Assembly (NCBI GenBank): GCA_002411175.1
Contig: DHRN01000042.1
Location: forward strand, 1 to 6,063
From: Anaerolineaceae bacterium UBA5311
Lineage (GTDB): Bacteria > Chloroflexota > Anaerolineae > Anaerolineales > Anaerolineaceae
Length of the DNA: 6,063 nucleotides
Reading direction: 5' to 3'
Within the stretch, counting starts at the first letter, position 1, and each line of letters starts with the position of its first letter. Made by a program: the position numbers and the translations under genes. The notes beneath the pieces are model-generated. The model was not told where the DNA came from, did not search any database, and was given only the letters and a program-made list of their open reading frames with translations. This document shows, piece after piece, positions 5,965 through 6,063 of the stretch.

Positions 5965-5977
5965 AATTCTCAATATG
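5965..5977 (-). promoter_or_regulatory. Upstream element, right copy of CATATTGAGAATT
   Basis: Read on the minus strand this is CATATTGAGAATT, the same as at 27-39, and its last base is 100 nt before the ATG of the small membrane protein. AAACAC (plus-strand GTGTTT, 5985-5990) precedes it by 7 nt, compared with 3 nt on the left. Confidence 0.3.
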
Positions 5978-6010
5978 GAAAAACGTGTTTATCTTGTGTG
6001 AATGAAAGAG

Positions 6011-6063
6011 CAGCGTAGGGGGCGGTTCCCACGCCGTCCGGAGAACAGCCTTAGGGCGTGACG
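6011..6063. repeat. GC-rich imperfect inverted repeat cut by the right edge
   Basis: The composition changes sharply after 6010 from AT-rich to GC-rich. GGCG (6021-6024) can pair with CGCC (6032-6035), and CACGCC (6030-6035) is also complementary to GGCGTG (6055-6060). It resembles the hairpin-forming dispersed intergenic repeats (GTAGGGGCG type) frequent in large bacterial genomes. Only one copy, and perhaps only part of it, is visible. The short frame ATG 6002 to TGA 6060 through it is not convincing as a gene. Confidence 0.35.

Noticed and set aside
27..5977. Reading the inverted 13-mers as terminal inverted repeats of a transposon.
   Set aside because: No transposase or integrase is present, no flanking target duplication was seen (AAACAC spacing differs between ends), and both copies are better placed as upstream elements.
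6002..6060. 19-codon frame ATG to TGA at the right edge.
   Set aside because: It is very short and Arg-rich, lies over the GC-rich inverted repeat, and has no ribosome binding site.

Overview
The window looks like chromosomal DNA from a Chloroflexota bacterium, most likely class Anaerolineae. The basis is style rather than a marker gene: secreted lipoproteins with Pro/Thr-rich linkers (repeated P-T-A-T-x-T-P type runs), a lipoprotein trypsin-like protease ending in a 'DDFS-x-P-x-x-GW' concanavalin-like domain, and an EcsAB-like ABC exporter. No rRNA, tRNA, CRISPR array, transposase or phage gene was seen.

Layout. Positions 1-150 are noncoding and end in a good promoter (TATAAT at 125-130) and a strong ribosome binding site. 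Three plus-strand genes follow: a small lipoprotein with a coiled coil and a CnaB/carboxypeptidase-regulatory-like domain (151-816); a 613-residue lipoprotein serine protease of the HtrA/S1C type carrying a calcium-loop insertion and a C-terminal lectin-like domain (873-2714); and a hotdog-fold acyl-CoA thioesterase-like protein (2726-3136), only 11 nt downstream and probably co-transcribed with the protease. A 148-nt convergent spacer (3137-3284) contains small hairpins.

The rest is a minus-strand operon read right to left: a 72-residue single-pass membrane protein (5865-5647), an ABC ATPase (5644-4940) and a polytopic ABC permease (4943-3285). The first junction is TGA-CC-ATG and the second is a 4-nt ATGA overlap, so the three are probably translationally coupled and make one exporter of unknown substrate. 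The operon appears to start from an extended -10 promoter placed so that the transcript begins at or next to the ATG, i.e. leaderless.

The right 198 nt (5866-6063) are noncoding and end in a GC-rich imperfect inverted repeat cut by the window edge. The 13-mer CATATTGAGAATT occurs once upstream of each transcription unit, in the same orientation relative to transcription and about 100-112 nt before each first start codon. The two most interesting items are the Cys-framed calcium loop placed where HtrA proteases have their activity-controlling L2 loop, and the paired upstream element together with the small membrane protein leading the ABC operon. No wholly new system can be claimed from sequence alone.
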